Source: Microcaldota archaeon
Lineage (GTDB): Archaea > Micrarchaeota > Micrarchaeia > Anstonellales > Bilamarchaeaceae
NCBI GenBank assembly: GCA_022627495.1
Contig: JAKEGJ010000024.1
Coordinates: forward strand, 1 to 64,000
Direction: 5' to 3'
DNA length: 64,000 nt
This document shows, in pieces, positions 24,974 to 33,870 of this stretch (its first letter is position 1; every line of letters starts with the position of its first letter). A program made the position numbers and the translations under genes. Below the pieces are notes generated by a model. It did not search any database. It was not told the origin of the DNA and worked only from the letters and a program-made list of their open reading frames with translations.

Positions 24974-25858
24974 ATGCGCCTGAAAAGAAGCCATGTGCAT
25001 TCCGTTGGAGATGTCAGTCCGGCGAAAGCCAAGCCGCTAAGCCTCATCGGAGGCGCGCTCGTCTGCGCAGCTCTTTCCGGCGGGGTGACCTCAGGTTATG
25101 TCAGCGGCTTATCGCCCTGGACCGAGCAGATAATAGATCGGCTGGCGGACACGCTGACATACCGCTCGGCACGGAGGAGGGGGGAGGAGGAGCTGCGCAC
25201 ATTCGCCAATGCGCTATCCATTGCCATGGAGACGAAAGCGAACATGCTGGAAGCTGAAGCGGCATACCTTTCGGCTGAAAAGGAAATGACTGACCTCCGC
25301 AACGATGAGGAGCATTATTCCAATCTGCGGGGATTATATAGAAGCGGATGGATCGACCCAAAAAACCGCGCCCTGGACAGGCAGGCAAGCCGCTTGGCGA
25401 TATGGCAGAAAATCCTTTTTGGGGAAAACGGATATAGAGCTTCAACTCTTGGCTTGGCTTTCGGGTACATCAGAACGCTGGACCCGTCCTGCGAAAATCA
25501 TCAGGGAAGGAGCGTAAATGGGATTATCAGCTCCGGCAGGGCCAGCAGCGAGGAGAAGGCCCGGGTGCTTGCCAGTTTCATCCTTGCAGCCGGCGGAGAG
25601 GCGTATCTTTCTGCGGACTGCTCATTCCTTTATGCGCTTGCGAAGAAAAGAGCCACTTTGGACGACATACGGGAGATTGACGGGCATTTTCGCAAGCTGG
25701 CAGCGGCTTATGGAATCCGTGATGGGGACATCCACGGCAGGCTTTTCGGGGAGGATTACTACATCTATTGCGACCCTGCCCGCCAGATATCGCCCGGCCT
25801 CGGCACGCCTCCGGAAGGCCCGCTGCCCCTGCAGCATCTCGAGACGCTGGATTATTGA
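24974..25858 (+). CDS. Membrane-anchored transglutaminase-like paralogue lacking catalytic residues
   Basis: The 294-residue protein has an N-terminal membrane helix (LIGGALVCAALSGGVTSGYV) and a long helical stalk (RRRGEEELRTFANALSIAM...), then a domain that aligns with the next gene's transglutaminase-like domain. Compare RSVNGIISSGRASSEEKARVLASFILAAGG here with RSIADISDSASGDCKDQSALLASLALAGG there, and YYIYCDPARQISPGL with LYIACDPTNHLVPGL. The nucleophile Cys is replaced (SSEEK for GDCKD), and the His position reads DCSFLYAL where the partner has GHAYLFV. It is therefore probably a non-catalytic partner. CTTTTATAAACA about 25 nt upstream fits a leaderless mRNA. Confidence 0.7.
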   Translation: MRLKRSHVHSVGDVSPAKAKPLSLIGGALVCAALSGGVTSGYVSGLSPWTEQIIDRLADTLTYRSARRRGEEELRTFANALSIAMETKANMLEAEAAYLSAEKEMTDLRNDEEHYSNLRGLYRSGWIDPKNRALDRQASRLAIWQKILFGENGYRASTLGLAFGYIRTLDPSCENHQGRSVNGIISSGRASSEEKARVLASFILAAGGEAYLSADCSFLYALAKKRATLDDIREIDGHFRKLAAAYGIRDGDIHGRLFGEDYYIYCDPARQISPGLGTPPEGPLPLQHLETLDY

Positions 25859-25866
25859 GTGATTCC

Positions 25867-26844
25867 ATGAAGCTTGTCCATGGGAAATTGGCTGATGGTG
25901 CCGCGAAGGCCTGGGAGCGGGGCGGTTTCAGGGGCAGGTGCGGGCTGCTTGCCGGTGCGTTCATGGCCTCGCAACTTGCGGGCATTGCATGCGGCGGCAT
26001 TTTCGGGCTGGCCGGAACCAGCGCGTTCTCAGTCGCAAGCGCTGTTGAGGAGGCGCGTTTCGAGGCGGTTGGCAGGGAGCTGAAGGCTGCGGACAGCATA
26101 TCCCATTCATTGCTGGGCAGCTTGAAGGATATTAAGGCGAGGTCAAGCGAGGTGACACTTAAGGCCGAAGCCCTGAGTGAGGAGATTGACGCGAGGAGGC
26201 GGGAGAAGGCAGGGAAGGGCGCGGGAAAGCGCTTCCTGCTGGAAGGCATCAGGAAAGCAGTCTCTCCTCTTGAGCCGGTCATCCTGAGGAACGTAGAGAT
26301 TCAGAGGGCTGACCTGACCAGAAGGCATGGCCCCGGATTCGCGGCATACCGCCTCATTTTCTTCCTCCATTATGCGATATCAGACTACATCACGTACAGG
26401 AATACCGCCGGAAACAGCATCCCGCGCAGCATTGCAGATATATCAGACAGCGCCAGCGGCGACTGCAAGGACCAGAGCGCCCTTCTCGCCAGCCTCGCCC
26501 TTGCTGGCGGCCTTCGGGTGAAATACGTCTCATGGAGCGGCGGCGAGATGGGCAGGGACGGGCATGCCTACCTTTTCGTGAGAATTTTCGAGCAGGCTTC
26601 TGATGAGGACATAAATCAGGTTTCAGAACATTTCACCAAATTCGGGAAGAACGCCGGTGCATTCATGATGGGAAGGGAACGGCCAGCCCTCAGGCGGTTC
26701 GATGATGGGCTTTATATCGCCTGCGACCCGACGAACCACCTGGTTCCGGGCCTGATAATGGATGAATACCTGGGACCAGAAGACAGGATAAGGAGGATAG
26801 ATTTCCGGCCTGAGGATTATGGAATTGCACCGTGTAAAAGATGA
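25867..26844 (+). CDS. Membrane-anchored transglutaminase-like cysteine protease/peptidase
   Basis: The start is taken at ATG 25867 (MKLVHGKLADG), eight bases after the paralogue's stop, giving 325 residues. A hydrophobic stretch (CGLLAGAFMASQLAGIACGG) anchors it in the membrane, followed by a coiled-coil stalk (about residues 60-130). The catalytic triad of the transglutaminase-like fold is visible: Cys in SGDCKDQSALLA, His in GHAYLFV, Asp in YIACDPTNH. This fold is used by proteases and amidases as well as crosslinking enzymes. The tandem arrangement with an inactive copy suggests a heteromeric membrane complex. The topology of the catalytic domain is uncertain. Confidence 0.75.
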   Translation: MKLVHGKLADGAAKAWERGGFRGRCGLLAGAFMASQLAGIACGGIFGLAGTSAFSVASAVEEARFEAVGRELKAADSISHSLLGSLKDIKARSSEVTLKAEALSEEIDARRREKAGKGAGKRFLLEGIRKAVSPLEPVILRNVEIQRADLTRRHGPGFAAYRLIFFLHYAISDYITYRNTAGNSIPRSIADISDSASGDCKDQSALLASLALAGGLRVKYVSWSGGEMGRDGHAYLFVRIFEQASDEDINQVSEHFTKFGKNAGAFMMGRERPALRRFDDGLYIACDPTNHLVPGLIMDEYLGPEDRIRRIDFRPEDYGIAPCKR

Positions 26845-26942
26845 ATGGGGCCGTGCTTTGGCAATGGCCCGGACAGCATCAACCTGTTTTATAGCCTTTT
26901 CGCGATAGATAAGCCCAGACCACACCGCACATCGTGATTGCC

Positions 26943-28568
26943 ATGCCAGACGACGACGTTTTCAAGCAGTTCAAGGAGCATTCAATCGCCGAGTTCTTCA
27001 AGAAGAACCGGCAGATGCTCGGGTTCACGGGCAAGGTCCGCTCGATGACCATCATAGTTCACGAGATTGTCACTAACTCGCTGGATGCGTGCGAGGAAGC
27101 GGGCGTCCTCCCGGACATCTTCGTCCAGGTTGACGAATTGGACAAGGAGAAGGAGCACTACCGGCTCACGATAAAGGACAACGGCCCTGGAATCCCCAGG
27201 TCGCACCTCGGAAAGGCGCTCGGCCAGATGCTCGCGGGGACGAAGTTCCACCGCTACCTCCAGCAGAGGGGCCAGCAGGGCATAGGGGCGGCTGCCTGCA
27301 CCATGTTCTCATACCTCACGACAGGCCAGCCGACAAAGGCGGTCTCGGTTTACAAGGGGAAGAAGCTGACGGCCAGCATCGGAATAGACTTCAAGCAGAA
27401 CAAGCCCGTCGTGGAAGTGATCGAGGAGGTCGACGCATCGGAAGGCGAAAGCGGCCTTACTTTCATATCCGAATTCAAGGACGTCCGGTATGAGCGGAGC
27501 AACTACGGGGTTTACGAATACCTCCGCCGGACAGCGCTCGCAAACCCCCACTGCGCCATAACGCTCATAGAGCCGGAGGGCAGGAGCACAGCGTTCCCGC
27601 GCTCCGTAATCGTCAATCCCTCAAAACCGACAGAAATAAAGCCGCACCCGCTGGGCATAGGCACGCACGACCTCCTGGAATTCGCAAGGCAGAACCGGGA
27701 GAAGCGCAGGCTCTCGTCTTTCCTGCAGGAGACGTTCTCAAGGGTGAGCGCCGGGAAGATTGACGAATTGAGGGCGCTCCTGCCGAATGTGGATTTGAAC
27801 AAGAATCCGCAGGATTTGTCCTGGGAGGAAGCGGAAGCCCTGGTAAAGGCGTTCTCCCAGGTGAAATGGATTGCGCCAGCAACCGATTCCCTGGTTCCGA
27901 TAGGGAAGGACCAGGTCGAAGTGTCATTCCGCAACATATTCAATCCTGAAGTGCTTGTCGTCACCGAGCGGAGCCCCAAGGTCTACCGCGGGGGCATCCC
28001 GTTCATGGTGGAAGTGGGCATCGCGTATGGCGGCGGCGTGGCCGAGGCGGGCAAGAAGGGCGAGGTGATGCGCTTCGCCAACAGGGTGCCGCTCCTTTTC
28101 GATTCCGGGGGCTGCGCAATCACAGAGACAATCAAGACGATGGACTGGAAGCGCTACGACGTCAAGGACTTCGAGGAGGAGCCGATAGCCGTGCTCGTGA
28201 ACCTCATCAGCGTCCATGTCCCGTATACGAGCGCGGGCAAGCAGGCAGTATCCCCGGAAGAGGACGTGATGGACGAAATCAAGTTCGCGATTATGGAAGC
28301 GTCGCGCGGCGTGCAGAAATACCTTTCCGGCAAAAGGAAGGCGCACGAGATAGCCACCAAGAAGAAGGTCGTGAGCAGGTACATCCAGCAGCTTTCAGGA
28401 GACCTTTCGTCCCTCACCGGGGAGAAGAAAGCGGACATAGAGAAGGCGCTCACGAAGATTGTCGAGGAAAAGTACGCGCGGGAGGACATGGAGGTCGAGG
28501 AGACCGCCGAAACCGGCCCCGAAACCGGAAACGGGAAACCGGATGCAGATAATGAGGGTGAAGAGTGA
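26943..28568 (+). CDS. top6B: DNA topoisomerase VI subunit B
   Basis: Top6B is the GHKL-ATPase subunit of the archaeal type IIB topoisomerase that relaxes and decatenates DNA. Motifs are clear: [14 protein letters not shown] (Mg/ATP Asn), IKDNGPGIP, and [16 protein letters not shown] (the ATP lid). The H2TH and transducer domains follow. The 541-residue length is normal. The start is ATG 26943; the GTG nine bases earlier adds only MIA. Its TGA stop overlaps the ATG of top6A by one base, giving a tightly coupled pair in the usual B-A order. Confidence 0.95.
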   Translation: MPDDDVFKQFKEHSIAEFFKKNRQMLGFTGKVRSMTIIVHEIVTNSLDACEEAGVLPDIFVQVDELDKEKEHYRLTIKDNGPGIPRSHLGKALGQMLAGTKFHRYLQQRGQQGIGAAACTMFSYLTTGQPTKAVSVYKGKKLTASIGIDFKQNKPVVEVIEEVDASEGESGLTFISEFKDVRYERSNYGVYEYLRRTALANPHCAITLIEPEGRSTAFPRSVIVNPSKPTEIKPHPLGIGTHDLLEFARQNREKRRLSSFLQETFSRVSAGKIDELRALLPNVDLNKNPQDLSWEEAEALVKAFSQVKWIAPATDSLVPIGKDQVEVSFRNIFNPEVLVVTERSPKVYRGGIPFMVEVGIAYGGGVAEAGKKGEVMRFANRVPLLFDSGGCAITETIKTMDWKRYDVKDFEEEPIAVLVNLISVHVPYTSAGKQAVSPEEDVMDEIKFAIMEASRGVQKYLSGKRKAHEIATKKKVVSRYIQQLSGDLSSLTGEKKADIEKALTKIVEEKYAREDMEVEETAETGPETGNGKPDADNEGEE

Positions 28569-29662
28569 TGAGCGACGCTGCGAATACGAAGCTGCAGGCC
28601 CTTGGGACGCAGATGGTTAAAGAAGTGCAGAAGGGCGAGGGGCCGACTTTCGAGACCGTTTTGCGCACGAAAAGCAACACCATTTTCGACGAGGGGATGG
28701 GGTGCCTCCGCACAGGCGAGAAGAAGGAGGTCAGGAAGTTCCTGAGCGTAGCGCAGGCGCGCACGTTCATGCAGACCGTCGCCATTGCCGCAAAAAGCAG
28801 GCAGTTCCTCAAAGAGAACCTGCACACGTCAATCAGGGGCTTGTTCTACCAGCTCAAATTCACACTAGGCGAGGACATAGACGAGGACCTCTTCACCGAG
28901 CAGTCCGAGTCCAACGCCCTCATAGAGGACCTTGAGGTCGCGCTGAAGATCAAGCGCGAGGACCTGAACCTCACGACGGACAGGAAAGGGTTCGTTGCCG
29001 GGCCAATGACAATCCTGGACAAGTTCGGGGGGGAGGATACGCTAATCGACCTTTCCAAGCAGGGCCGCAGCGGCTGGAGCATCCCGTCCGACGTTGACAA
29101 CGGCATGGAAATCAAGCAATTGGACGCGGATTATGTCCTTGTAGTTGAAAAAGACGCCCTGTGGCAGAGGCTGAATGAGGACAAGTTCTGGAAGAAGGAG
29201 AACTGCCTTCTTGTGACGCCGAAAGGCCAGTCCACAAGGGGTACGCGGCGGCTTCTGAGGAAGCTTGCCGACCGGAAGCTCCCGATTTACTGCCTGATGG
29301 ACTGTGACGCCTGGGGATGGTACATCTACTGGACCATCAAGACCGGGAGCATGAACCTCGCCTATCTTGGAAAGGACTTTGCCGTGCCCGAGTCCAAGTT
29401 CCTCGGCGTGACGATGAGCGACATAAAGGAATTCGAATTCCTCGACAAGCTGACAATCAAAGCCAAGGACGTCGACGTGAAGCGCGCAGAGGAGATGCTC
29501 GGATACCCATGGATAAACAGGTATCCGGACTGGGTCCGCGAGCTCAAGATGGTCCTCAAGACGAAGAAGAAGATTGAGCAGGACGCCCTGCAGGGGCAGA
29601 GGCTGACGTTCGTCGGCGAGTACATCAACAAGAAAATCAATAACAAGGAATGGCTGTCCTAG
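28568..29662 (+). CDS. top6A: DNA topoisomerase VI subunit A
   Basis: Top6A carries the DNA-cleaving tyrosine, and is homologous to Spo11. The 5Y-CAP motif is visible as TSIRGLFYQLKF near residue 91, with the catalytic Tyr in FY. The Toprim domain follows, with LLVTPKGQSTRGTRR and the metal motif YCLMDCDAWGWYIY (a DxD variant). The N-terminal region and the 364-residue length match archaeal proteins. The ATG at 28568 overlaps the top6B stop; the upstream GTG at 28565 is less likely. The stop codon lies inside the first copy of a 103-bp tandem duplication. Confidence 0.95.
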   Translation: MSDAANTKLQALGTQMVKEVQKGEGPTFETVLRTKSNTIFDEGMGCLRTGEKKEVRKFLSVAQARTFMQTVAIAAKSRQFLKENLHTSIRGLFYQLKFTLGEDIDEDLFTEQSESNALIEDLEVALKIKREDLNLTTDRKGFVAGPMTILDKFGGEDTLIDLSKQGRSGWSIPSDVDNGMEIKQLDADYVLVVEKDALWQRLNEDKFWKKENCLLVTPKGQSTRGTRRLLRKLADRKLPIYCLMDCDAWGWYIYWTIKTGSMNLAYLGKDFAVPESKFLGVTMSDIKEFEFLDKLTIKAKDVDVKRAEEMLGYPWINRYPDWVRELKMVLKTKKKIEQDALQGQRLTFVGEYINKKINNKEWLS

Positions 29663-29865
29663 GGTTACTGCTGTTTTCTCATTCCCTTGTTATTCGTGGC
29701 CATTCCCCGGTGTTCAAAGGGGACGCGGACGCCAGTACTTCTTAAGCCGCGTCGGCCGGAACTAGGGTTACTGCTGTTTTCTCATTCCCTTGTTATTCGT
29801 GGCCATTCCCCGGTGTTCAAAGGGGACGCGGACGCCAGTATAGATAATGCCGCGTCGTCAGACAG
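29659..29865. repeat. Two-copy 103-bp tandem duplication after top6A
   Basis: CTAGGGTTACTGCTGTTTTC and the following 59 bases occur identically at 29659-29737 and 29762-29840. The remaining 24 bases of each unit are diverged but still share a CCGCGTCG block. The first copy begins at the top6A stop codon. A 90-residue ORF spans both copies but is not convincing as a gene. Within each copy, CCGGTGTTCAAAGGGGACGC could pair loosely. The remainder to 29924 holds GC-rich sequence with no feature I can name. Confidence 0.85.
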
Positions 29866-29924
29866 ACGCCCAAGCTTATCAAGGATGCTGGAAACGGGGA
29901 ACCGGAAACCCGGAACCCCCCGAA

Positions 29925-32489
29925 TCAGCCGCCCAGGCTCAGGCCCCCGCCGCCAGTAGTTGACGTGGTAGCGCACTGCGGAAGGTCGGGGATATAGGGC
30001 GTGCCGCTAAGGGGCAAAGTCCGGTCCATCAGCTGGAAAAGCCGCTTTCCGTCTGGGCAGAAGTTGTTCGGGCATCCGTTGCTCAGGTATATGAACGCCT
30101 CGACCTTGTTCTTGCCCGGGTCCGCCCTGCGCGGGAGGAACGGCACCTCGCACTCCTGCACGTACTGTATGAAATCCGTGTAGCCGTAGCACTCGTACGG
30201 CGGGTTCTTTTTTGGGTGTCCCCCTTCGCAGTGCGGGTCATCCTGGCCTTCGCTCGATGAGCAGTATGTGTCGTTCACGGCCCAGCTGAGCGAGAAGCCG
30301 TAGGCCCAGCAGTCGCCGTTCGAGACGCCGCTCGAGCACCGGGGGTGGTCCGCCGCCCTGGCTGTGCTTCCCCAGAAGCCGGCATACATGTTGCCGGCGA
30401 TGTATGCCGCAAAGAGGCTGTCCTTGTCAATGTCTCCGGCGCCCCAGTTCAGCTTGCCGCGGTTGCTGCTTATCCACGCTCGCGCGTCTCGGAGGGCCCC
30501 TTCCATCTTGAGCGTCCCCATGCAGATTGAATCCGCAGGGACGAACGGGTTGAAGCGGGGGTTGCATCCTTTGGCCCCGACAAGGCTGATGGTGTGGAAG
30601 CCGGAGCGGTTGAAGACGTCGAAATACGGGCCGTCCGCGCCGTCCGGGTTCATGGCCGCGGGCCAGAAGGTATAAGGAGGCTCGAGGCTCTGCATCAGCC
30701 CCACTGCGCAATAGCGCCAGTCCGGGGCGGAGCTCCCTGAATTTGGGGCGATGTCGAATGTGCAGTTGCCGTTGGGGAGGTCGTACATCTCGTCGTATGC
30801 CTTGTCGTAGCACTCGTCCTTGCCCGGGCCGGGCTCGAAGCAGCGGCCGTCGTCATAGCCCTGCCTGCAGACGCGCGCGGCGGAGCAGGGGTCGAAGCCG
30901 CTCTCTGTGAGCACGAACGCGCGCACGAGCATCGGGTCGAGGTTGCGGGCGCTCGCCCACTGGTTGATTTCCGGGAATGCTGTGCAGTAGCGTTCAGGCG
31001 GCACTCCGCTTGAAGGGCGAAGGCTCGGGAAAATGTCGCTCACCGGGCGGCTGGCATTCGCCAGAAGGCATGCGTCGCAGGTGAATAGCAGGGGCGCGGC
31101 CGCCCGGAGCTCGACGGTCTGCTGCTGCATGATGTCGCGGCCTGCGAAGCTGAACCCGCGCATGTAATCCATATTCAGGTTGGAGTTGCATGCGGTCCCG
31201 GATTCGTTGCCAAAGACAATCTGCTGCGGCGACGGGTTGCTTGCCCCGGGCCTGGAGTTGTTCGTGAATGCCTGGCAGCCGCCGTACCAGGCCCGCAGGC
31301 GCGATGTGGTCCTTCCCACGCCGCAGTCGGTGCAGTTGAGGGGATTGGTGACTCCGATTCCCCCTGAAGTGTTGAAGGAATATGCGGCAATGCCTATCAC
31401 GCCCCGCTGCTTTAGCGTCGTGACGCCGAATGGGAAGAAGGCGCCGTAGGCCGAGACGACGTCGCTCTCGGTCCAGTTGCACGAGTTGTCGACGTCGCTT
31501 GTCCCGGGGTCGAACAGGACGTAAGGTATTATCGTCGGCTTGCTCCAGTTGTAAAGGGCGTACATGGAGAAGTTCTTGGCCTGGAGCCTGACATTCCCCG
31601 CGTCGCAGGTATGCATGTATCTTCCGTTGATGCCGTATGCGACCAGGTCCACCTTGTCCCTGTCGGCGCTGAGCGCGTTCATGACGGCGTCGAGAGCCTC
31701 GAAATCGTTGATTTTGGGCGCAACGGCGATGAAGCAGTTTATCTTGTTGTTGGCGCGGTCGTTCCGGCATCCGCTGTCTATCGCCCGCACCTGGGCGGCG
31801 ACTTCCCCGGCCCTGCTCTTGTCGAAATCCATCTCGGTGACCGCTATGACCGGCCCGACAGGGCCGCTGGAAAGCCTTCCGAGGAAGAGGTCGTCGCCCT
31901 CCGTTCCCCAGATTTCGCTGATGCTGGCGGTGCGGCTGATGTTGATGTTCGTTCCGTTGCTGTAGAATATGTATACGGGGATGATGTCCTTGCTCAGGAA
32001 GCACATGGCGCGCATGGCATCAGGGCGCAGGTACGGCGTCACGTTGTCGCCGACAAGCCACATGACGGCCATGTTCAGGCGGTCCGAGCACTGGGTGTTG
32101 GCGGCGCCGAAATCGCCGAATGTCGGGCCCTGGCCTATCATGAAAGGCCGCACGGAGAGGCTCGGGTCTCCCGTGTTGTTGTAGTTGTCATACTTCGCCA
32201 GCTGCTCGGGGGTGCAGTTCTTGTCATAGTAGCAGTAGCCGCCTATCAGGTTTGTGAGGGGGCCGAAGATGTTGGTGCCGTTCTTGCAGACCATGCACCA
32301 GCAGCTTCCGGGCTTGCAGAACTCTGCCATGGACGAATTGAATATCGCCACCCGGCTGAGGTTGTTGCGGTAATCCTGCTCGAAGAGAGAGGAGCCGCCG
32401 TTAAGCTTCTGCAGGCAGCCCGGAAGGATTAATGACACGCAAAGGAGCGCCAGAAGCGCCGGTATGAAGACTGCTGGTCTCATGGACAC
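29925..32489 (-). CDS. Large Cys-rich lipoprotein with a lysozyme-like (SLT) domain
   Basis: The 854-residue protein starts with a signal ending in a lipobox (LCVSLILPGC), so it is exported and lipid-anchored. The N-terminal 450 residues are Cys- and Asn-rich with many NxS/T sequons. Around residues 505-600 a soluble-lytic-transglycosylase fold is suggested by NQWASARNLDPMLVRAFVLTESGFDP (catalytic-type Glu near residue 529) followed by CAVGLMQSL, the ES...GLMQ signature of SLT/goose-lysozyme enzymes. The C-terminal part has further Cys pairs and ends in a TTGGGG tail. Archaea lack murein, so the target may be another glycan or foreign cells. It is last in a same-strand cluster with the proline-rich and 1589-residue proteins. 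Confidence 0.72.
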   Translation of the reverse strand: MSMRPAVFIPALLALLCVSLILPGCLQKLNGGSSLFEQDYRNNLSRVAIFNSSMAEFCKPGSCWCMVCKNGTNIFGPLTNLIGGYCYYDKNCTPEQLAKYDNYNNTGDPSLSVRPFMIGQGPTFGDFGAANTQCSDRLNMAVMWLVGDNVTPYLRPDAMRAMCFLSKDIIPVYIFYSNGTNINISRTASISEIWGTEGDDLFLGRLSSGPVGPVIAVTEMDFDKSRAGEVAAQVRAIDSGCRNDRANNKINCFIAVAPKINDFEALDAVMNALSADRDKVDLVAYGINGRYMHTCDAGNVRLQAKNFSMYALYNWSKPTIIPYVLFDPGTSDVDNSCNWTESDVVSAYGAFFPFGVTTLKQRGVIGIAAYSFNTSGGIGVTNPLNCTDCGVGRTTSRLRAWYGGCQAFTNNSRPGASNPSPQQIVFGNESGTACNSNLNMDYMRGFSFAGRDIMQQQTVELRAAAPLLFTCDACLLANASRPVSDIFPSLRPSSGVPPERYCTAFPEINQWASARNLDPMLVRAFVLTESGFDPCSAARVCRQGYDDGRCFEPGPGKDECYDKAYDEMYDLPNGNCTFDIAPNSGSSAPDWRYCAVGLMQSLEPPYTFWPAAMNPDGADGPYFDVFNRSGFHTISLVGAKGCNPRFNPFVPADSICMGTLKMEGALRDARAWISSNRGKLNWGAGDIDKDSLFAAYIAGNMYAGFWGSTARAADHPRCSSGVSNGDCWAYGFSLSWAVNDTYCSSSEGQDDPHCEGGHPKKNPPYECYGYTDFIQYVQECEVPFLPRRADPGKNKVEAFIYLSNGCPNNFCPDGKRLFQLMDRTLPLSGTPYIPDLPQCATTSTTGGGGLSLGG

Positions 32490-32543
32490 CGATGGGAATT
32501 AGCCCGTTCGATAATTTAAACATTTGTTCTTGCCGGATTGCGC

Positions 32544-33701
32544 TCATTCCGGAGGCTGGTTCCCTGCCCTCGCCACCTTGAGCTGGAACGCCTTCCTTGC
32601 CTGTTGGCCCACGGCCGGCTTTATTGCCGGGGATTGCCCAGGAATACGGGGAGCGCGTCGGGGTGCCTCGGCCTGGCCCGGATTCGCCAGTATTGGGGGC
32701 TCGGCATTGGCATTGGGATTGTGAATGGATTTGCGCGCATGGGGGGCGAGACGGCCGGCTGCGCGGAGAAGGCAGTCTGAAAAAGCCGCTGCTGTGCAGG
32801 CGGCCCGCAGAAGCAGGCCGGAGAATGGAATGGGAAACGAAAACCGGCTGGGGCCAGGCTGGGGCATCGGAGTATCCCCTTGCCCGGAAGGGACTGCATT
32901 TATGGATTGGGCAGAAGGAAGGCTGGCGGATATGCCGAGCTGGTGACCGTCCCGGCGGGCACGGGAGCCGGATGGGACGAGTTCTGAGGAATTCCATTCT
33001 TGATGCCCGGGGCGCGGACCGGCATCCGGCACGCGGGAGGCATGAGGATGGTGCCCGGAAAGCCCAGTTGGCAGGCCGGGAATGATGCTGGGGGCATCCG
33101 CAAACGTCTGGGGTTCCGGCTTCGCGCCCATCATTTGCCCGTATGGATTGCGCCAATCCGCTGGCCGGCCCTCGGCTATGGCCGCCAAATTGCCTAAGAA
33201 CCCGGGATTTTCCCGGATATGCGAATCCCTGATGCGTGCTGGGAAGGGGAATGCCATGTCTCCATAGCTGTGCGGATGGCCAAGGCCAAATGCCATGAAA
33301 CCGGACCCGGTTCCGCGGCCAGGGGCCACGTAGCCAGGGGGTTCGTCGAATGCATGCCCATGCAGATGTGAGCCGGAGCATCTGAGCGCCAGGTTCCGGA
33401 TTTCGCCGCTAAGGATTGGGTTGGAGCAGTGCTCGAGAGGAGACGAGTGTGAGACCGAAGGGGCCCGCTGGTGCATGGTGTTCCGGTTCAAGCCGCCGGT
33501 CACCTGGTCCGCCCGCAAGCCGCGCCTCCCGCTCTTGTTGTATGCGTACTTGTGAAGCAGGGGATTCTTGAATGAGAGATGGGGCTTGTATTCTGGGAGG
33601 ATCTCCCGGCGTTCGGAGAGCATGGGCTTCGCTGCCGCCATCCCCCGCCACGTTCTTTCCTCCCGCCTTAGAGAGGTAGTCCTATGATTGAGGATTCTCA
33701 T
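32544..33701 (-). CDS. Proline/glycine/histidine-rich protein, probably disordered
   Basis: The minus-strand ORF is the longest in this stretch. From ATG 33701 (MRILNHRTTSL) it gives 385 residues; ATTTAAATTTAAA about 28 nt upstream supports that leaderless start over 33722. The composition is unusual: rich in Pro, Gly, Ser, His and Arg, no hydrophobic core, and recurring motifs such as NPG and IPG. Third codon positions are GC-rich, as in neighbouring genes. Overlapping ORFs on both strands are shorter. It sits between the 1589-residue membrane protein and the SLT lipoprotein on the same strand, so it may belong to that locus. A chance ORF cannot be excluded. Confidence 0.5.
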   Translation of the reverse strand: MRILNHRTTSLRREERTWRGMAAAKPMLSERREILPEYKPHLSFKNPLLHKYAYNKSGRRGLRADQVTGGLNRNTMHQRAPSVSHSSPLEHCSNPILSGEIRNLALRCSGSHLHGHAFDEPPGYVAPGRGTGSGFMAFGLGHPHSYGDMAFPFPARIRDSHIRENPGFLGNLAAIAEGRPADWRNPYGQMMGAKPEPQTFADAPSIIPGLPTGLSGHHPHASRVPDAGPRPGHQEWNSSELVPSGSRARRDGHQLGISASLPSAQSINAVPSGQGDTPMPQPGPSRFSFPIPFSGLLLRAACTAAAFSDCLLRAAGRLAPHARKSIHNPNANAEPPILANPGQAEAPRRAPRIPGQSPAIKPAVGQQARKAFQLKVARAGNQPPE

Positions 33702-33870
33702 CGTAAGGGAAAACAAAGCCATGTTTTTAAATTTAATGCAGCGGCTTACGCTTCAAGACGTAGGATTTTCACGACAGGAAACGTAATGGGCGTCATGGGC
33801 AGGAACCCCGGGGGATATTCTGGGAAGAAAAGAGGTAAAATATAGAAAAATATGAAAGAAAAAGGGAAAA

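Noticed and set aside
29687-29959. 90-residue ORF across the 103-bp duplication
   Set aside because: It depends on reading through both repeat copies in different frames, has no promoter or ribosome binding site and no recognisable sequence.
31611-32432. 273-residue plus-strand ORF
   Set aside because: Antisense to the SLT lipoprotein; a Val/Ala/Arg-rich shadow frame with no start signals.
32401-33381. 326-residue minus-strand ORF overlapping the SLT lipoprotein start
   Set aside because: It overlaps the longer proline-rich ORF and the lipoprotein gene in another frame and has neither a promoter nor a ribosome binding site.
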